Positions 1-8,481 of a stretch of DNA of 38,180 bases are shown piece after piece. Under the pieces are notes generated by a model. That model had not been told where the DNA came from and ran no database searches. It saw only the letters and a list, made by a program, of their open reading frames with translations. Positions within the stretch are counted from its first letter, which is position 1, and the number at the start of each line of letters is the position of its first letter. Origin of the DNA: Actinomycetaceae bacterium (lineage in GTDB: Bacteria; Actinomycetota; Actinomycetes; Actinomycetales; Actinomycetaceae); contig JAFYHO010000003.1 of assembly GCA_017539125.1 (NCBI GenBank), positions 1 through 38,180 of the forward strand, in the 5' to 3' direction. The translations under genes were made by a program, and so were the position numbers.

Positions 1-506
1 CTTCAATCTTTTCCAGTTGCGGTATGGCAACGGCACGCACCCGCTGGGCTGTTTGGAGGGCGTCCTTGCCAGTGGTGACGCCGAGCATGGCAAGGGGAAT
101 ATCGGCAGAGCCACCCGAAGTCGTCTCGACTGTGGTGTTTTCGGGGAATGTTGATTCGACGCGAGAAATCGCCTGCTCGACTTTGGCGGTCGCACGCGAA
201 AGCTCCGTGCCGTATTCCAGTTCGATAGTGAGCATTGCATAGGAAGAAGCTGAGTTCGCGGTCGTATTCTTCACCTCGGGAATAGAGGCGACTTGCTGCT
301 CGATAGGCACCGCAATACGCTCGTTCATCTGTTCGCTGGTCGCGCCCGGGCTGACGGCGACGACGGAGACAGCGGGCAGGTCAATCTGCGGGATGAGCTC
401 TTGCCTCATCGTCGAGAGTGAGAACAGGCCGAGGATTGACGCGGCAATACAGACGAGCGCCACAAAGGGACGATTGCGCAGAGAAACTTCAGCTAACTTA
501 TGCATG
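1..506 (-). CDS. RND-family efflux transporter, N-terminal part (runs off the window)
   Basis: The first 168 residues are visible; the rest lies beyond the left edge. They begin MHKLAEVSLRNRPFVAL, followed by one hydrophobic helix (about residues 12-30) and then a periplasmic-type porter segment. That segment has the features of AcrB/MexB-like (ACR_tran) pumps: an ELIPQIDLPAVSVV stretch after TM1, 'PGATSEQM', 'PIEQQVASIPEVKNTTANS' and 'IELEYGTE'. Members are proton-driven exporters of drugs or lipids in the cytoplasmic membrane. No Shine-Dalgarno site precedes the ATG at 506. A TAGAAT -10 element (512-517) ends 6 bases upstream, so the transcript is probably leaderless. The gene's 5' edge abuts a palindromic repeat. 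The family is clear; the substrate is unknown. Confidence 0.85.
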
Positions 507-518
507 ACTGCATTCTAG

Positions 519-625
519 CCCGTCATTGCGAGCCCCGTAGGGGCGAAGCAATCTCTAGTTCCTGAATTGTGCTATTGGACTAGAGATTGCCGCGCTCGCC
601 TTTCAGGCTCGCTCGCAATGACGGG
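519..625. repeat. Mosaic palindromic repeat, copy a
   Basis: A 107-bp element with perfect 15-bp terminal inverted repeats (CCCGTCATTGCGAGC at 519-533, complement at 611-625). Inside are a small hairpin CCCC-GTA-GGGG followed by CGAAGCAATC, and a pair CTAGTTC/GACTAG around 555-582 that brings the two halves together. It lies between the RND gene and the cysK stop codon, where it could fold in either transcript. Seven related copies occur elsewhere in the window. Confidence 0.85.
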
Positions 626-659
626 AAGGGGGTTGCGATGACGGGGGAGGGCGAAAGAG

Positions 660-1595
660 TTAGCCGTCCAGGCCTTCGACGAGGGCGGTGGAGAGGTAGC
701 GCTCGGCAGTATCGGCAATCACCACGACAACCGTCTTGCCGGCAAACTCGTCACGCATTGCCACCTGCCTAGCAGCATGCAAAGCACCGCCACCGGAAAT
801 ACCCGTCAAAATGCCCTCTTGCCATGCGGCTTGACGAGCCAAAGAAATCGCCTCGTCACCGGGAACAAGAAGCACCTCGTCAATCACGCTGCGGTCGATA
901 TTGTCAGGAATAAAATTCGGACCCCAGCCCTGAATCTTGTGCGGCCCAGCCTGTCCGCCAGAATTGAGTGGTGACTCGGCAGGCTCAGCACCAAAAACTT
1001 TAATCTCAGGATTGCGCTCTTTCAGATACCGTCCAGCACCGGAAACCGTCCCGCCCGTGCCCATACCGGCAACAAGAGCAGCGACTTCGCCGTCCGTATC
1101 CTCCCAAATCTCCTTACCCGTGCGCGTGTAGTGGGCGAGCGGATTAGCGCTATTGCCGAACTGGTCGGCTAAAATCGCGCCCTCAGTCTCGGCAAGAAGT
1201 TCCTCGGCCTTGCGCACCGAACCAGCCACGCCCTCGGCCGCTGGCGTAAGAACCAGCTCCACGCCCAGCAGGCGCATGAGCATACGGCGCTCCACGCTCA
1301 TCGTCTCCGGCATTGTAATAATCACGCGATAACCGCGCGCAGCGCCCACCAGCGCCAGACCAATACCCGTATTGCCCGAGGTAGATTCGATAATTGTGCC
1401 TCCGGGTTTAAGTGCTCCCGACTTCTCGGCCTCCTCGATAATCGACAGGGCGATACGGTCTTTAACCGAGGAAGCGGGGTTGAAATACTCCAGCTTGGCA
1501 AGCACAGTCGCCTTCGCCTCGGGGAAAAGGCGGTTAATTCGCACAAGGGGCGTGCCGCCTATCAGCTCAGTAATATCATTGGCAATTCGTGCCAT
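660..1595 (-). CDS. cysK: Cysteine synthase A (O-acetylserine sulfhydrylase)
   Basis: This PLP enzyme makes L-cysteine from O-acetylserine and sulfide. The 311-residue protein has the usual family length. The PLP lysine is Lys45 in 'PASSVKDR'. The substrate loop is 'ESTSGNTGIGLA' (about 70-81), the phosphate-binding glycine loop is 'GMGTGGTVSG', and the C-terminal PLP-ring serine region is 'GISGGGALHAA'. It ends normally, with 'AERYLSTALVEG'. The start at 1595 has GGAAGGAAAG upstream. No cysE (serine acetyltransferase) is adjacent. rnhA is transcribed divergently from the next 160 bp. A cystathionine beta-synthase-like activity cannot be excluded, but the short length without a CBS domain favours CysK. 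Confidence 0.93.
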   Translation of the reverse strand: MARIANDITELIGGTPLVRINRLFPEAKATVLAKLEYFNPASSVKDRIALSIIEEAEKSGALKPGGTIIESTSGNTGIGLALVGAARGYRVIITMPETMSVERRMLMRLLGVELVLTPAAEGVAGSVRKAEELLAETEGAILADQFGNSANPLAHYTRTGKEIWEDTDGEVAALVAGMGTGGTVSGAGRYLKERNPEIKVFGAEPAESPLNSGGQAGPHKIQGWGPNFIPDNIDRSVIDEVLLVPGDEAISLARQAAWQEGILTGISGGGALHAARQVAMRDEFAGKTVVVVIADTAERYLSTALVEGLDG

Positions 1596-1743
1596 TGTCT
1601 TTCCTTCCGTCAGCGCCGCCGCTCGGGTAGCGCGTGTTTATTTCGACGGTATTAGGCGGCATACCGTTGCGCCCTATCGTAGGCTTTTTCTCTCACTTGC
1701 CAAGCTTGTCTCGCAGATATATGAGGGATTTCATTCTCGCTGG

Positions 1744-1757
1744 TAGGGTAGAGCGTA
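1744..1757 (+). promoter_or_regulatory. Leaderless -10 element of rnhA
   Basis: TAGGGT at 1744-1749 lies 7 bases before an ATG at 1757. No Shine-Dalgarno sequence is present. This spacing puts the transcription start at or next to the A of ATG and decides the start over upstream in-frame codons. No good -35 is visible. Confidence 0.5.
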
Positions 1758-2341
1758 TGAGTGATGACCTTTTTTCGGCGGCAGGTGTGGATTTTGACGG
1801 TGGCGCTTCCGGTGACGTGTCCGGTGACGATTCCGTGGCGCCCGCTCTCGGTAGCGGCGCAGAAGTTATTGCAGGCAACGGCCCCGTCGGAAAAATCAAG
1901 CCTGGTTACGACATGATTGTGGCGACGGACGGCGCCTGCTCGGGCAATCCAGGGCCTGGCGGCTGGGCGTGGGTTGAGCAGATGTCTGGCGCTCGTGCCA
2001 GCGGGGGAGCAGCGAGCACGACAAATAACATCATGGAGCTGACAGCCCTCATCGAGGCGCTCACCTATGCGGGCCCACAGTGCAATCTTCTTATTCGTTC
2101 CGATTCGCAGTATTCGCTGAATGTCATGACGCAGTGGGCCGTGGGCTGGCGCAAGCGCGGCTGGCGCAAAGCCGATAAGAAGCCCGTGGCGAATCTCGAG
2201 CTGGTCAAGCGCCTGCTGGAGCTCTACGAAAACCGTACAGGGCGCACCGATGTCGAGTGGGTCAAGGGCCATGCTGGCGATGAAGCCAATGAGCTCTGCG
2301 ATTCCCTCGCCGTCGAGCAGTCACGCGCTCATGCCGCCTAG
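1757..2341 (+). CDS. rnhA: Ribonuclease HI with an N-terminal extension
   Basis: RNase HI cleaves the RNA strand of RNA-DNA hybrids (R-loops, primers). The 194-residue protein has an unstructured acidic and glycine-rich leader of about 52 residues, then a complete RNase H fold. Catalytic residues are all present: Asp58 ('ATDGACSGNPGPGG'), Glu94 ('NNIMELTA'), Asp116 ('RSDSQYS') and Asp182 ('NELCDSLA'), with the mobile-loop His172 ('GHAGDE'). The basic handle 'WAVGWRKRGWRKADKK' is also present. The leader is not a typical hybrid-binding domain. The ATG at 1757 is preferred because a -10 element sits 7 bases upstream; longer in-frame versions starting near 1634 would be untranscribed from that promoter. 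Confidence 0.92.
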   Translation: MSDDLFSAAGVDFDGGASGDVSGDDSVAPALGSGAEVIAGNGPVGKIKPGYDMIVATDGACSGNPGPGGWAWVEQMSGARASGGAASTTNNIMELTALIEALTYAGPQCNLLIRSDSQYSLNVMTQWAVGWRKRGWRKADKKPVANLELVKRLLELYENRTGRTDVEWVKGHAGDEANELCDSLAVEQSRAHAA

Positions 2342-2392
2342 CAGTGGTGAGGGCTCACCTCTGTGCGGGCAATGCGCGCACATTGGCGCGGG

Positions 2393-2398
2393 TATAAT
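2393..2398 (+). promoter_or_regulatory. -10 element for the TM2-domain gene
   Basis: A perfect TATAAT lies 38 bases upstream of the ATG at 2436. No convincing -35 is seen. The gene has a real leader and a good AAGGAG site (2425-2430), in contrast to the leaderless genes nearby. Confidence 0.5.
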
Positions 2399-2435
2399 TG
2401 CTAAGGAATACCTGCATTTTTAGCAAGGAGTGGTA

Positions 2436-2975
2436 ATGGCCAAAAGGCGCGACGCTTTCGGTTCTCCTTTTGACGAGGAGCGCACTTTCACGACTGCGTG
2501 GGGTGAGTACGACCCGAACCAGTCCAGTGCGTGGAGCGACGACGGCTACACTCCTGATTGGGCCCAGCCCTACGAAGTTCCCACATCGACTGGCCGAGAG
2601 GTCCCTAAAAATCGTCAGCAGCATACTGCGCCTGTCAATCCTCAAACCCCAGCGAAGAATTTTCCCGAGTTAAAGGACTGGACTCCTCCGTGGGGGAAGA
2701 ACTGGAGTGAAAAGGCGCCACCTCCTCGTATTGTCATGGCTGGTGCAGCGTTTTTTGGTGGTTTTCTCGGTATACATCGCATAGCGCTCGGCGACATAAA
2801 GACAGCCTTGATTATTATAGCTATAGACATACTCAGTGGTTTTGAACTGGCATGGGCTACTGCAATATGGGGATTTGTCGACGCATACAAGTACATGAAA
2901 ATGTCTGACGAAGAGTTCGACCACTACTGCTATGAAATAGAACAGAAGGCCTCTAAAAAAAGAGGGGCCTCCTAG
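2436..2975 (+). CDS. TM2-domain membrane protein
   Basis: A 179-residue protein with a hydrophilic, aromatic- and proline-rich N-terminal half of about 90 residues. A TM2 domain follows: 'AAFFGGFLGIHRIALGDIKTAL', a polar turn and a second helix 'ELAWATAIWGFVDAYKYM', then a charged tail. TM2 proteins are small two-helix membrane proteins of unknown biochemical role; the G-x-H-R turn is typical. The ATG at 2436 is supported by AAGGAG with 5-base spacing. The stop codon shares a 4-base CTAG with the stop of the convergent gene at 2972, so the two genes abut exactly tail to tail. Function is unknown. Confidence 0.85.
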   Translation: MAKRRDAFGSPFDEERTFTTAWGEYDPNQSSAWSDDGYTPDWAQPYEVPTSTGREVPKNRQQHTAPVNPQTPAKNFPELKDWTPPWGKNWSEKAPPPRIVMAGAAFFGGFLGIHRIALGDIKTALIIIAIDILSGFELAWATAIWGFVDAYKYMKMSDEEFDHYCYEIEQKASKKRGAS

Positions 2976-2979
2976 TTTT
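2947..2979 (+). terminator. Hairpin at the convergent gene end
   Basis: AGGCCTCT (2947-2954), an A6 loop, then AGAGGGGCCT (2961-2970) can pair with a small bulge, and GTTTT follows. It overlaps the last codons of the TM2 gene and would serve as terminator for that gene. Confidence 0.5.
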
Positions 2980-3658
2980 CATCTGCCGCTTGTGCCGGCT
3001 GCTTTTCTGCATCACGCGCCTTCCCGCGGATGAGCAGGTAGAAGGCAAAAGCAATAATAGCAAGCAGGGTTAAAGCTGTAGCGAGAGGCAGAAGATAGGT
3101 CGGCGATTCTGCCTTCGAAGTGTCTGACAGTTCGGTGTCACTTGTTTCTACGGTCGAAACGTCATCGTTACCGTCATTCTCCTGGGATTCAGGATTGATG
3201 ACGACATCAGACAAACCGTTATCCGCGATACAGGTTTGCATACCACTTAAGACAATATCGGCTTCTTCACCGCTGATTTCATAGTCCAGATTGCCTTCTG
3301 TGAGCGCCTGGACGGTCTCGGCGGACAAATCATCGTATGTTGTGTCGCTCAGGCACGTGACAAAAGAGGAGATTTGCTCATCAGTCATTCCTGTGCTCGT
3401 CAGGGCTTTCGAATAGGAGTTCATCAGAGAAGCCTCGTATTCGTCTTGCGGGATTTTATCGTCGGCAAAACTAGAGGGAGCGACGGCAAGGAGTAGAAGA
3501 GTCCATGCAGCGCAGAGGAGAACAAGAATATGGATTTTTTGCCAGGTGACAGCGAAAAAACTGCGTAAGCCGAGCGAATAGTCGCGCGAATGGCTGAGTG
3601 AATGGTTGAGCGAATAGCCAACCGAATGGCCGAGAGAATCAGCTAGCGTAGCACTCAT
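2972..3658 (-). CDS. Unknown exported or membrane-anchored protein with tetrapeptide repeats
   Basis: The 228-residue product matches no family I recognise. The first 30 residues are (H/Y)S(L/V/R)(G/N/S/D) repeats encoded by a 12-bp tandem array. A hydrophobic signal or anchor helix follows (about 40-65, 'ILVLLCAAWTLLLLAVAPSSFADD'), then an acidic domain with two cysteines (in 'SFVTCLSD' and 'GMQTCIAD'), an acidic Ser/Thr linker and a C-terminal membrane helix ('LLPLATALTLLAIIAFAFYLLI') with a basic stop-transfer tail. The cysteine pair may form a disulfide outside the cell. The ATG directly follows the stop codon of the upstream gene (TAG-ATG), suggesting translational coupling. The true start might be a later codon after the repeats. 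Confidence 0.65.
   Translation of the reverse strand: MSATLADSLGHSVGYSLNHSLSHSRDYSLGLRSFFAVTWQKIHILVLLCAAWTLLLLAVAPSSFADDKIPQDEYEASLMNSYSKALTSTGMTDEQISSFVTCLSDTTYDDLSAETVQALTEGNLDYEISGEEADIVLSGMQTCIADNGLSDVVINPESQENDGNDDVSTVETSDTELSDTSKAESPTYLLPLATALTLLAIIAFAFYLLIRGKARDAEKQPAQAADEN
3563..3646. repeat. 12-bp tandem repeat (coding minisatellite)
   Basis: About six 12-bp units of the type CGAATGGCYGAG run from 3575 to 3646 with substitutions, with a degenerate unit before them. Being a multiple of three, unit gain or loss changes the N-terminal tetrapeptide count of the overlapping protein without a frameshift. Confidence 0.8.
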
Positions 3659-4864
3659 CTACTCTGCGTTTTCGTCAGTATCGTCGCGCGGATTGGTCTT
3701 GGTGGAGAAGTAGTCCTCCGCCTTGCCTTTTACGTCGGTAGCCGCACGCTTGGCCTGACCGAGGAACGACTCTTCGTCCTGAGCGCTCTCTTTGGCTTTC
3801 TCCCACAATTCGGTCGCCTTCTCCTTGGCTTCTTCTGCCTTGGACTCCAAAGAGCTGCGAAGTTCTTGAGCCTTTTCGCTCGTTGCCATCTCGTAGGCCT
3901 TATCTTTGAGCTCTTCTGCCTTGTCTTTCATGTCAAGAGCTGCACGCTTAATGCGCTCAAGAGGAGCGTCCTCACCCTCGCCCTCAAAGAAGGCAGTGGT
4001 CTTATCCTTGACTTCCTCGAATTTCGCCTTGACGGAATCGAATGGGCTGGCAGACGCGGCCTCGGCTGAAGCTGTCTGCGCGGCGGTATCCTCAGCGCCA
4101 GCTGTTTCTGCGGTGAAGTCTTGGGAATCCTGAGGCTGGTTTTCTGCCTCGTTTGCTGGGGTCTCCATATTTATTTCCTCTTCTGTCTGTGTTGTTTTGT
4201 CCTGTGTTGTTTCTTCGTGGGGCGGCCACACGAATACGGAACCGTCGGACGCGTCACCGTCGCTCTCACTAACGTCACCGTCAATTTCTTCTTCAGGGAC
4301 GGGCACGGGAGGCACGGTCGCGTTCACATCGACGGGGGCAATACTGGTGTCAACGACGAGTGATTCGGCGTGGGTATCGTACTTGGGGACGGGCACTCCC
4401 TCATCGTCGGGATGTCCGAGCTGGGGGATGGGTTGGCTGGAAATGTCCTCGTGGGATAGGTCGAGGTCTTCGGGGTTGGGTGCGAGCGGGTCGGGGGTTA
4501 CGGGCGCAGGCTCGGCTGCCGGCTCTAGCACAGGTTCTGGTACTGGTTCAGGTAGGACGGTTTCTGCCGCGGGGACGGGCGTATCAGTGGGCACAGGTAT
4601 ATCAGCAGGGGCGGGAGTGCCCATAGGGGCGGCCGTCGCTTTGGCTGCTGGGTGCATGACCACGCTAGGGGCGTCCTCTGTTTCTGCCCCAAAAACTGGC
4701 GATCGTTCTGCGCTGTTCTTGTTCTTTCGCGTCAAAAGCACAATGAGCAGGCCGGCAACAAATGCCAGCGCAAGCAAAATAAGCAGCAGAATAAGCAAAC
4801 TAGAGGGGTCATCGAGGGATATAGGTGAAAAAGGGACGACACGCGCCGTTACGTTCGTATCCAT
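3659..4864 (-). CDS. Unknown membrane-anchored protein with proline-rich stalk and charged helical tail
   Basis: The 401-residue protein has a hydrophobic helix near the N terminus (about 23-46) with a basic 'TRKNKN' flank, so most of the protein is probably cytoplasmic. About 170 residues of Pro/Ala/Val/Glu low-complexity sequence follow. The last 140 residues are strongly charged and alpha-helical, with repeated 'KDKAEELKDKAYEMA', 'SKAEEAKEKATELWEKAKE' and 'GQAKRAATDVKGKAEDY'. They resemble apolipoprotein- or YtxH/LEA-like 11-mer amphipathic helices, which often bind membranes or act in stress protection. That comparison is by pattern only. SD AAAGGAC precedes the ATG. The gene is divergent from rplM and coupled to the downstream gene at 2972. 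Confidence 0.65.
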   Translation of the reverse strand: MDTNVTARVVPFSPISLDDPSSLLILLLILLALAFVAGLLIVLLTRKNKNSAERSPVFGAETEDAPSVVMHPAAKATAAPMGTPAPADIPVPTDTPVPAAETVLPEPVPEPVLEPAAEPAPVTPDPLAPNPEDLDLSHEDISSQPIPQLGHPDDEGVPVPKYDTHAESLVVDTSIAPVDVNATVPPVPVPEEEIDGDVSESDGDASDGSVFVWPPHEETTQDKTTQTEEEINMETPANEAENQPQDSQDFTAETAGAEDTAAQTASAEAASASPFDSVKAKFEEVKDKTTAFFEGEGEDAPLERIKRAALDMKDKAEELKDKAYEMATSEKAQELRSSLESKAEEAKEKATELWEKAKESAQDEESFLGQAKRAATDVKGKAEDYFSTKTNPRDDTDENAE

Positions 4865-4902
4865 GACAGTCCTTTCACTGACGGTTACTTCTCTAGTTTA
4901 GG

Positions 4903-4930
4903 CGCACACCGCTGTGTGCGTCCTGTTTTT
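4903..4930. promoter_or_regulatory. Hairpin in the divergent leader upstream of the 3659-4864 gene
   Basis: CGCACAC (4903-4909) and GTGTGCG (4914-4920) form a 7-bp stem with a CGCT loop. On the plus strand a T-rich run follows. No plus-strand gene precedes it, so it is either a 5'-leader structure of the minus-strand gene or an operator. Its role is unknown. Confidence 0.4.
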
Positions 4931-5092
4931 CTTTCTCCGCTAGAGGAAACTTGTCCCCACCACTATGGGTCGTTAATCCTCTCACAACTTCGATTTTTCT
5001 TTGACCTAGCGCCATAAGCGTCAGTAGTCTTGTGACGTTGTGCGATTTCGCTGCTCAGCCTTTCCCGTGGCGAATTTGCCGACATAATCCTA

Positions 5093-5123
5093 TTGACCAT
5101 AGGGTGGCTGCAACCGCTACAAT
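5093..5123 (+). promoter_or_regulatory. Probable rplM promoter
   Basis: TTGACC (5093-5098) and TACAAT (5118-5123) are separated by 19 bp, longer than ideal. This gives a leader of about 30 bases before the GTG at 5158. A second possible -10, CATAAT, lies at 5083-5088. Confidence 0.45.
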
Positions 5124-5157
5124 CCGCAGCGCCCGCTTAGACAGAAGGTTACGTACA

Positions 5158-5601
5158 GTGCGCACGTATTCACCGAAACCTAGCGATATTGAACGCAAGT
5201 GGTACGTCATTGACGCCACCGATATCGTTCTGGGTCGTCTAGCATCGCAAGTTGCTGTTTTGCTCCGCGGAAAGCATAAGCCGACATACGCGCCTCATAT
5301 GGACATGGGCGATTACGTCATCGTTATTAACGCTGAAAAAATCGCTCTGACCGGTTCGAAGCGCGAGAACAAGATGGCTTACCACCACTCGGGTTTCCCG
5401 GGCGGTTTGAGGGCTGTCAACTATGCTGAGCTACTTGAGACCCACCCTGAAAGGGCTATCGAAAAAGCCGTGCAGGGAATGCTCCCGAAGAATCGCCTTG
5501 CCCGTCAGCAGATTCAAAAGCTGAAGGTTTATGCAGGCCCCGAGCATCCGCACGCTTCCCAGAATCCCGAACCGTTTGAGCTGACGCAAATCGCGCAGTG
5601 A
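5158..5601 (+). CDS. rplM: 50S ribosomal protein L13
   Basis: A 147-residue protein beginning [20 protein letters not shown] (GTG start), with the L13 hallmarks '[12 protein letters not shown]', '[20 protein letters not shown]', '[12 protein letters not shown]' and '[29 protein letters not shown]'. Length and end are normal. L13 is an early assembly protein of the large subunit. The GTG at 5158 is chosen because the family starts with (M)RTYSPK and AGAAGG lies upstream; in-frame ATG codons from 5032 would add residues foreign to L13. rpsI follows after 23 bases, the conserved L13-S9 operon. Confidence 0.97.
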   Translation: MRTYSPKPSDIERKWYVIDATDIVLGRLASQVAVLLRGKHKPTYAPHMDMGDYVIVINAEKIALTGSKRENKMAYHHSGFPGGLRAVNYAELLETHPERAIEKAVQGMLPKNRLARQQIQKLKVYAGPEHPHASQNPEPFELTQIAQ

Positions 5602-5624
5602 ACTAATCCAGAAGGAATAAACTC

Positions 5625-6113
5625 ATGGCAGAGACCGCAGTTGAAACCGAGCTGGACGAAGAGTTCACCGGCTCGTACACCACCGAAAGCGAAACTCCCA
5701 AGACCGGCCAAGGCGCGTCCGTGACCGCTCCCGGTCAGGCAACCGGCCGCCGCAAGGAAGCTGTTGCACGAGTTCGCCTCGTTCCCGGCACTGGTGACTG
5801 GAAGATCAACGGGCGTACGCTCGACGATTACTTCCCCAACAAGTTGCACCAGCAGCTGGTTAATTCGCCTTTCGCGCTTCTCGACCTCGAGGGACGTTTT
5901 GATGTTATCGCCCGTATCGACGGCGGCGGTATCTCCGGCCAGGCTGGCGCTCTGCGCCTTGGCATTTCCCGCGCCCTCAACGAGATTGACCGCGAAGCTA
6001 ACCGCCCAGCTTTGAAGAAGGCTGGCTTCTTGACCCGCGACGACCGCGCTGTTGAGCGCAAGAAGGCGGGCCTGAAGAAAGCACGCAAGGCTTCGCAGTT
6101 CTCCAAGCGCTGA
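5625..6113 (+). CDS. rpsI: 30S ribosomal protein S9
   Basis: The 162-residue protein has a variable acidic N-terminal extension of about 40 residues, common in actinobacteria. The S9 core follows: '[33 protein letters not shown]', '[19 protein letters not shown]' and the basic tail '[12 protein letters not shown]', whose last residues reach the decoding-site tRNAs. It is the second gene of the rplM-rpsI operon and ends just before a strong terminator. In many actinobacteria (for example Mycobacterium) glmM follows rpsI in the same direction. Here glmM is about 8.3 kb away and on the opposite strand. Confidence 0.97.
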   Translation: MAETAVETELDEEFTGSYTTESETPKTGQGASVTAPGQATGRRKEAVARVRLVPGTGDWKINGRTLDDYFPNKLHQQLVNSPFALLDLEGRFDVIARIDGGGISGQAGALRLGISRALNEIDREANRPALKKAGFLTRDDRAVERKKAGLKKARKASQFSKR

Positions 6114-6130
6114 TATTTCAGGCTTCACAA

Positions 6131-6163
6131 TGTACCCCCTGCCCCGCAGGGGGCACATTTTTG
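6131..6163 (+). terminator. Rho-independent terminator of rplM-rpsI
   Basis: CCCCCTGC (6135-6142), loop CCC, GCAGGGGG (6146-6153), extended by TGT/ACA pairing and followed by TTTTTG. It lies 18 bases after the rpsI stop. Confidence 0.9.
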
Positions 6164-6278
6164 TCGTACTGTTACCCCGTTGGGCAGTTAAGCCGGTTTT
6201 TCTGAGAATTTTGCGCTAAAACGGACGAAAACTACCCATCGGGGGGAGGCGCGTCGGGTAGAGACTGTGCCGGTAGGG

Positions 6279-6291
6279 TAGAGTAAAGCCA
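6279..6291 (+). promoter_or_regulatory. Leaderless -10 element of the DUF2207 gene
   Basis: TAGAGT (6279-6284) ends 6 bases before the ATG at 6291, and no Shine-Dalgarno site exists. A second GGTAGAG block occurs about 22 bp further upstream. Confidence 0.5.
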
Positions 6292-8339
6292 TGCTCACTC
6301 GTCACCGTCACGCACTACTGAAGGTGCTACTTGCTCTGTTCTGTTTCGTAGCGCTGGCTTTTTCCCTTGCCATTCCCGCTCACGCGGACGATAGAAGCTA
6401 CAGTATCGACCGTGTCCAGATTGATGCGACTGTGGACGAAGACGGCACGCTCCACGTCAGTGAAAAACGCACCTACAATTTTGACGGCAACTTTAACGGT
6501 GTTTACCAGCGTCTTGCGCGCCTGCCCAAAGGCAGCATAATAAGGGTGGAAGGTCTTTCGGTCGAGTGCTCGGGAGAGCGCGACGATTTACCGGAGATTC
6601 CCTTTGATACGTATTGGCGTGACAATCCTGCGAGTGCGCCGAGTGGTCACTACTCTTTCGACAGGGGAAATTTGACCGTTTATGCGTTCAAACAAATGGG
6701 CTGGGAAACATGTGATATCACCTTTAATTATCACGTTACCAACGCCGTGCAGTTTTATGACGACACCGCGGAGTTGTATTGGAAATTCATTGGTGACGAG
6801 TGGGACGAGCCGAATCACAGTATTAATGCGCGCGTGACCTTGCCCATTCCAGCGGGGGAAAAAGCCGCAGCAGGCGATAATGTGCTGATTTACGGGCACG
6901 GGCCGTTATCTGGGGATATCAGTTTAAGTGCGGGCGTGGTACATGCCTACGTTCCCGAAGCCGGTGACGGCGATTTTGCCGAGATGAGAGTGTTGTTCCC
7001 ACGCGATTGGGCGAAGCCGGCAAGCGACGGAGTGAATGTTCATTCAGGCAAGCACATCGAAGAAGCTAAAGCCGAAGAACAAGAGTATATTGACGCTCCT
7101 ATTCGTCATGCCCGCTACGCAACAATCGGGTCAAGGGGTGTGTCTATTGCGGCTCTCATAGGGGCACTTATCGTATTTTTCCGTTATGGGCGCGAGTATC
7201 GTCCTGAGTTCAAGGAAAAGTATTGGCGTGATGTGCCTGCCCGCGATGTCCACCCTGCGATAGTGACGCGTATATGGAGATGGAATAACGCTTCTAAGGA
7301 TATCCCAGTTACCCTCATGCATTTATCAGAGATTGGCGCTATCAGGTTGCTTGATGTGAGTGGGCCGCAGTACGCCCCGTATAACGCGTTAGAACAATTT
7401 GCGATTGTGCGTGTGCCAGATTTCAAGGGTGAATTGACGGAAATTGACGAGCGTGTTATGGATTTTCTTTTCGAGACGGTGGCAACCGAGGCGTGGAAAG
7501 CCAAGAAAATTGAGACGTTGAAAAGCAAGAAAAGCGGAACAGATTTGCAGTGGCGTATTTGCTTGGTTGAGCGTATGGAACGCGATACTGGCGAGGTAGA
7601 ACATGGTCTTAAGTCTGTCGATGTCGTATTTTTTTCCGATTTTAAGTATGTTGCCAAGAAAGAGTCCAGCGAGTTTACACTAGCGCTTTATAGAGTTACG
7701 AAGAATATTGACGAGCGAGTCGAAGCAATGCAGCCCTTTGAAAAGTCAGGTGCAACATTCACATCTATTTTCGGCATTGTTGCTTTTATGTTTTGGGCAG
7801 CTGCGTTTATGCTTTGGATATTTATGTCTGCTTTGAGTATTTGGGTGCCAATCTGGTTGGCCATTGTCGGCTGTGTCTTTATCGTTTTCGCATTTTTCAT
7901 GCGCAAGCGCACGCCACGAGGTAACGAGATTATAGCGAAGTCGAAAGCCTTGAAGCGTTGGTTGGAAGATTTCTCTTTGTTGGACGAGCGTCCTATTACG
8001 GATGTGAAGCTGTGGGGTGAGCTTATGGTGTATGCGGCGGCATTCGGCGTGGCAGATAAGGCTCTTGAACAGTTACGTAGCGTTGCGCCAAGCGTCCCGA
8101 GTGATTCCTCTTTTGCGATGGGAACAGGTATTTGGATTGACGCGGATTATTATGGCGGCTCCAGCCATACTCCTTTCTCATCTGTTTCGAGTTCTATATC
8201 GAGTGCTCATATGTCGGCGACAGGAAGTACATACTCTTATGGTGGAAGTGGGTCTTACAGTAGCACTAGCGGTGCTGGAGGAGGCTTTTCCGGTGGAGGA
8301 GGCGGTGGCTTCGGCGGTGGCGGCGGCGGGGCCTTCTAG
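6291..8339 (+). CDS. DUF2207-family membrane protein
   Basis: The 682-residue protein opens with a signal peptide (about 1-32, cleavage near 'AHADD'). A beta-rich extracellular DUF2207 domain follows ('DRSYSIDRVQIDATVDEDGTLHVSEKRTYNF', 'GVYQRL', 'YWKFIGDEWDE'), then a helix (about 280-300), a long cytoplasmic segment, two more helices (about 490-540), and a Ser/Tyr/Gly region ending in FSGGGGGGFGGGGGGAF. The glycine-rich end is typical of DUF2207 proteins. The biochemical role of the family is unknown; they often occur with LemA genes, and a LemA gene lies 1.2 kb downstream. SD is absent and a -10 lies at 6279, so the transcript is probably leaderless. Confidence 0.9.
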   Translation: MLTRHRHALLKVLLALFCFVALAFSLAIPAHADDRSYSIDRVQIDATVDEDGTLHVSEKRTYNFDGNFNGVYQRLARLPKGSIIRVEGLSVECSGERDDLPEIPFDTYWRDNPASAPSGHYSFDRGNLTVYAFKQMGWETCDITFNYHVTNAVQFYDDTAELYWKFIGDEWDEPNHSINARVTLPIPAGEKAAAGDNVLIYGHGPLSGDISLSAGVVHAYVPEAGDGDFAEMRVLFPRDWAKPASDGVNVHSGKHIEEAKAEEQEYIDAPIRHARYATIGSRGVSIAALIGALIVFFRYGREYRPEFKEKYWRDVPARDVHPAIVTRIWRWNNASKDIPVTLMHLSEIGAIRLLDVSGPQYAPYNALEQFAIVRVPDFKGELTEIDERVMDFLFETVATEAWKAKKIETLKSKKSGTDLQWRICLVERMERDTGEVEHGLKSVDVVFFSDFKYVAKKESSEFTLALYRVTKNIDERVEAMQPFEKSGATFTSIFGIVAFMFWAAAFMLWIFMSALSIWVPIWLAIVGCVFIVFAFFMRKRTPRGNEIIAKSKALKRWLEDFSLLDERPITDVKLWGELMVYAAAFGVADKALEQLRSVAPSVPSDSSFAMGTGIWIDADYYGGSSHTPFSSVSSSISSAHMSATGSTYSYGGSGSYSSTSGAGGGFSGGGGGGFGGGGGGAF

Positions 8340-8481
8340 TACTCGTCCCGTCATGATGGGGAGGGCTAGGTGCTCCTTCTAAAAATGCGGGACAGAGAAG
8401 CGGTGGGGTGTATGCTGTTAACTGGTCGTCGATATATTCCTAGGGCGACATTTGGTCACTTTTAGTCACGGAGAAAACATT

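Noticed and set aside
1652..2272. 206-codon minus-strand ORF opposite rnhA
   Set aside because: rnhA is certain from its catalytic residues; the opposite frame has no recognisable features.
4197..4901. Long plus-strand ORF rich in Ser/Gly/Thr
   Set aside because: It is the antisense of the Pro/Ala/Glu-rich part of the 3659-4864 gene, where biased codons keep the opposite frame open.
8340..8481. Terminator after the DUF2207 gene
   Set aside because: Only a short CCC/GGG pairing around TCATGA without a U-run is visible; this is not convincing.
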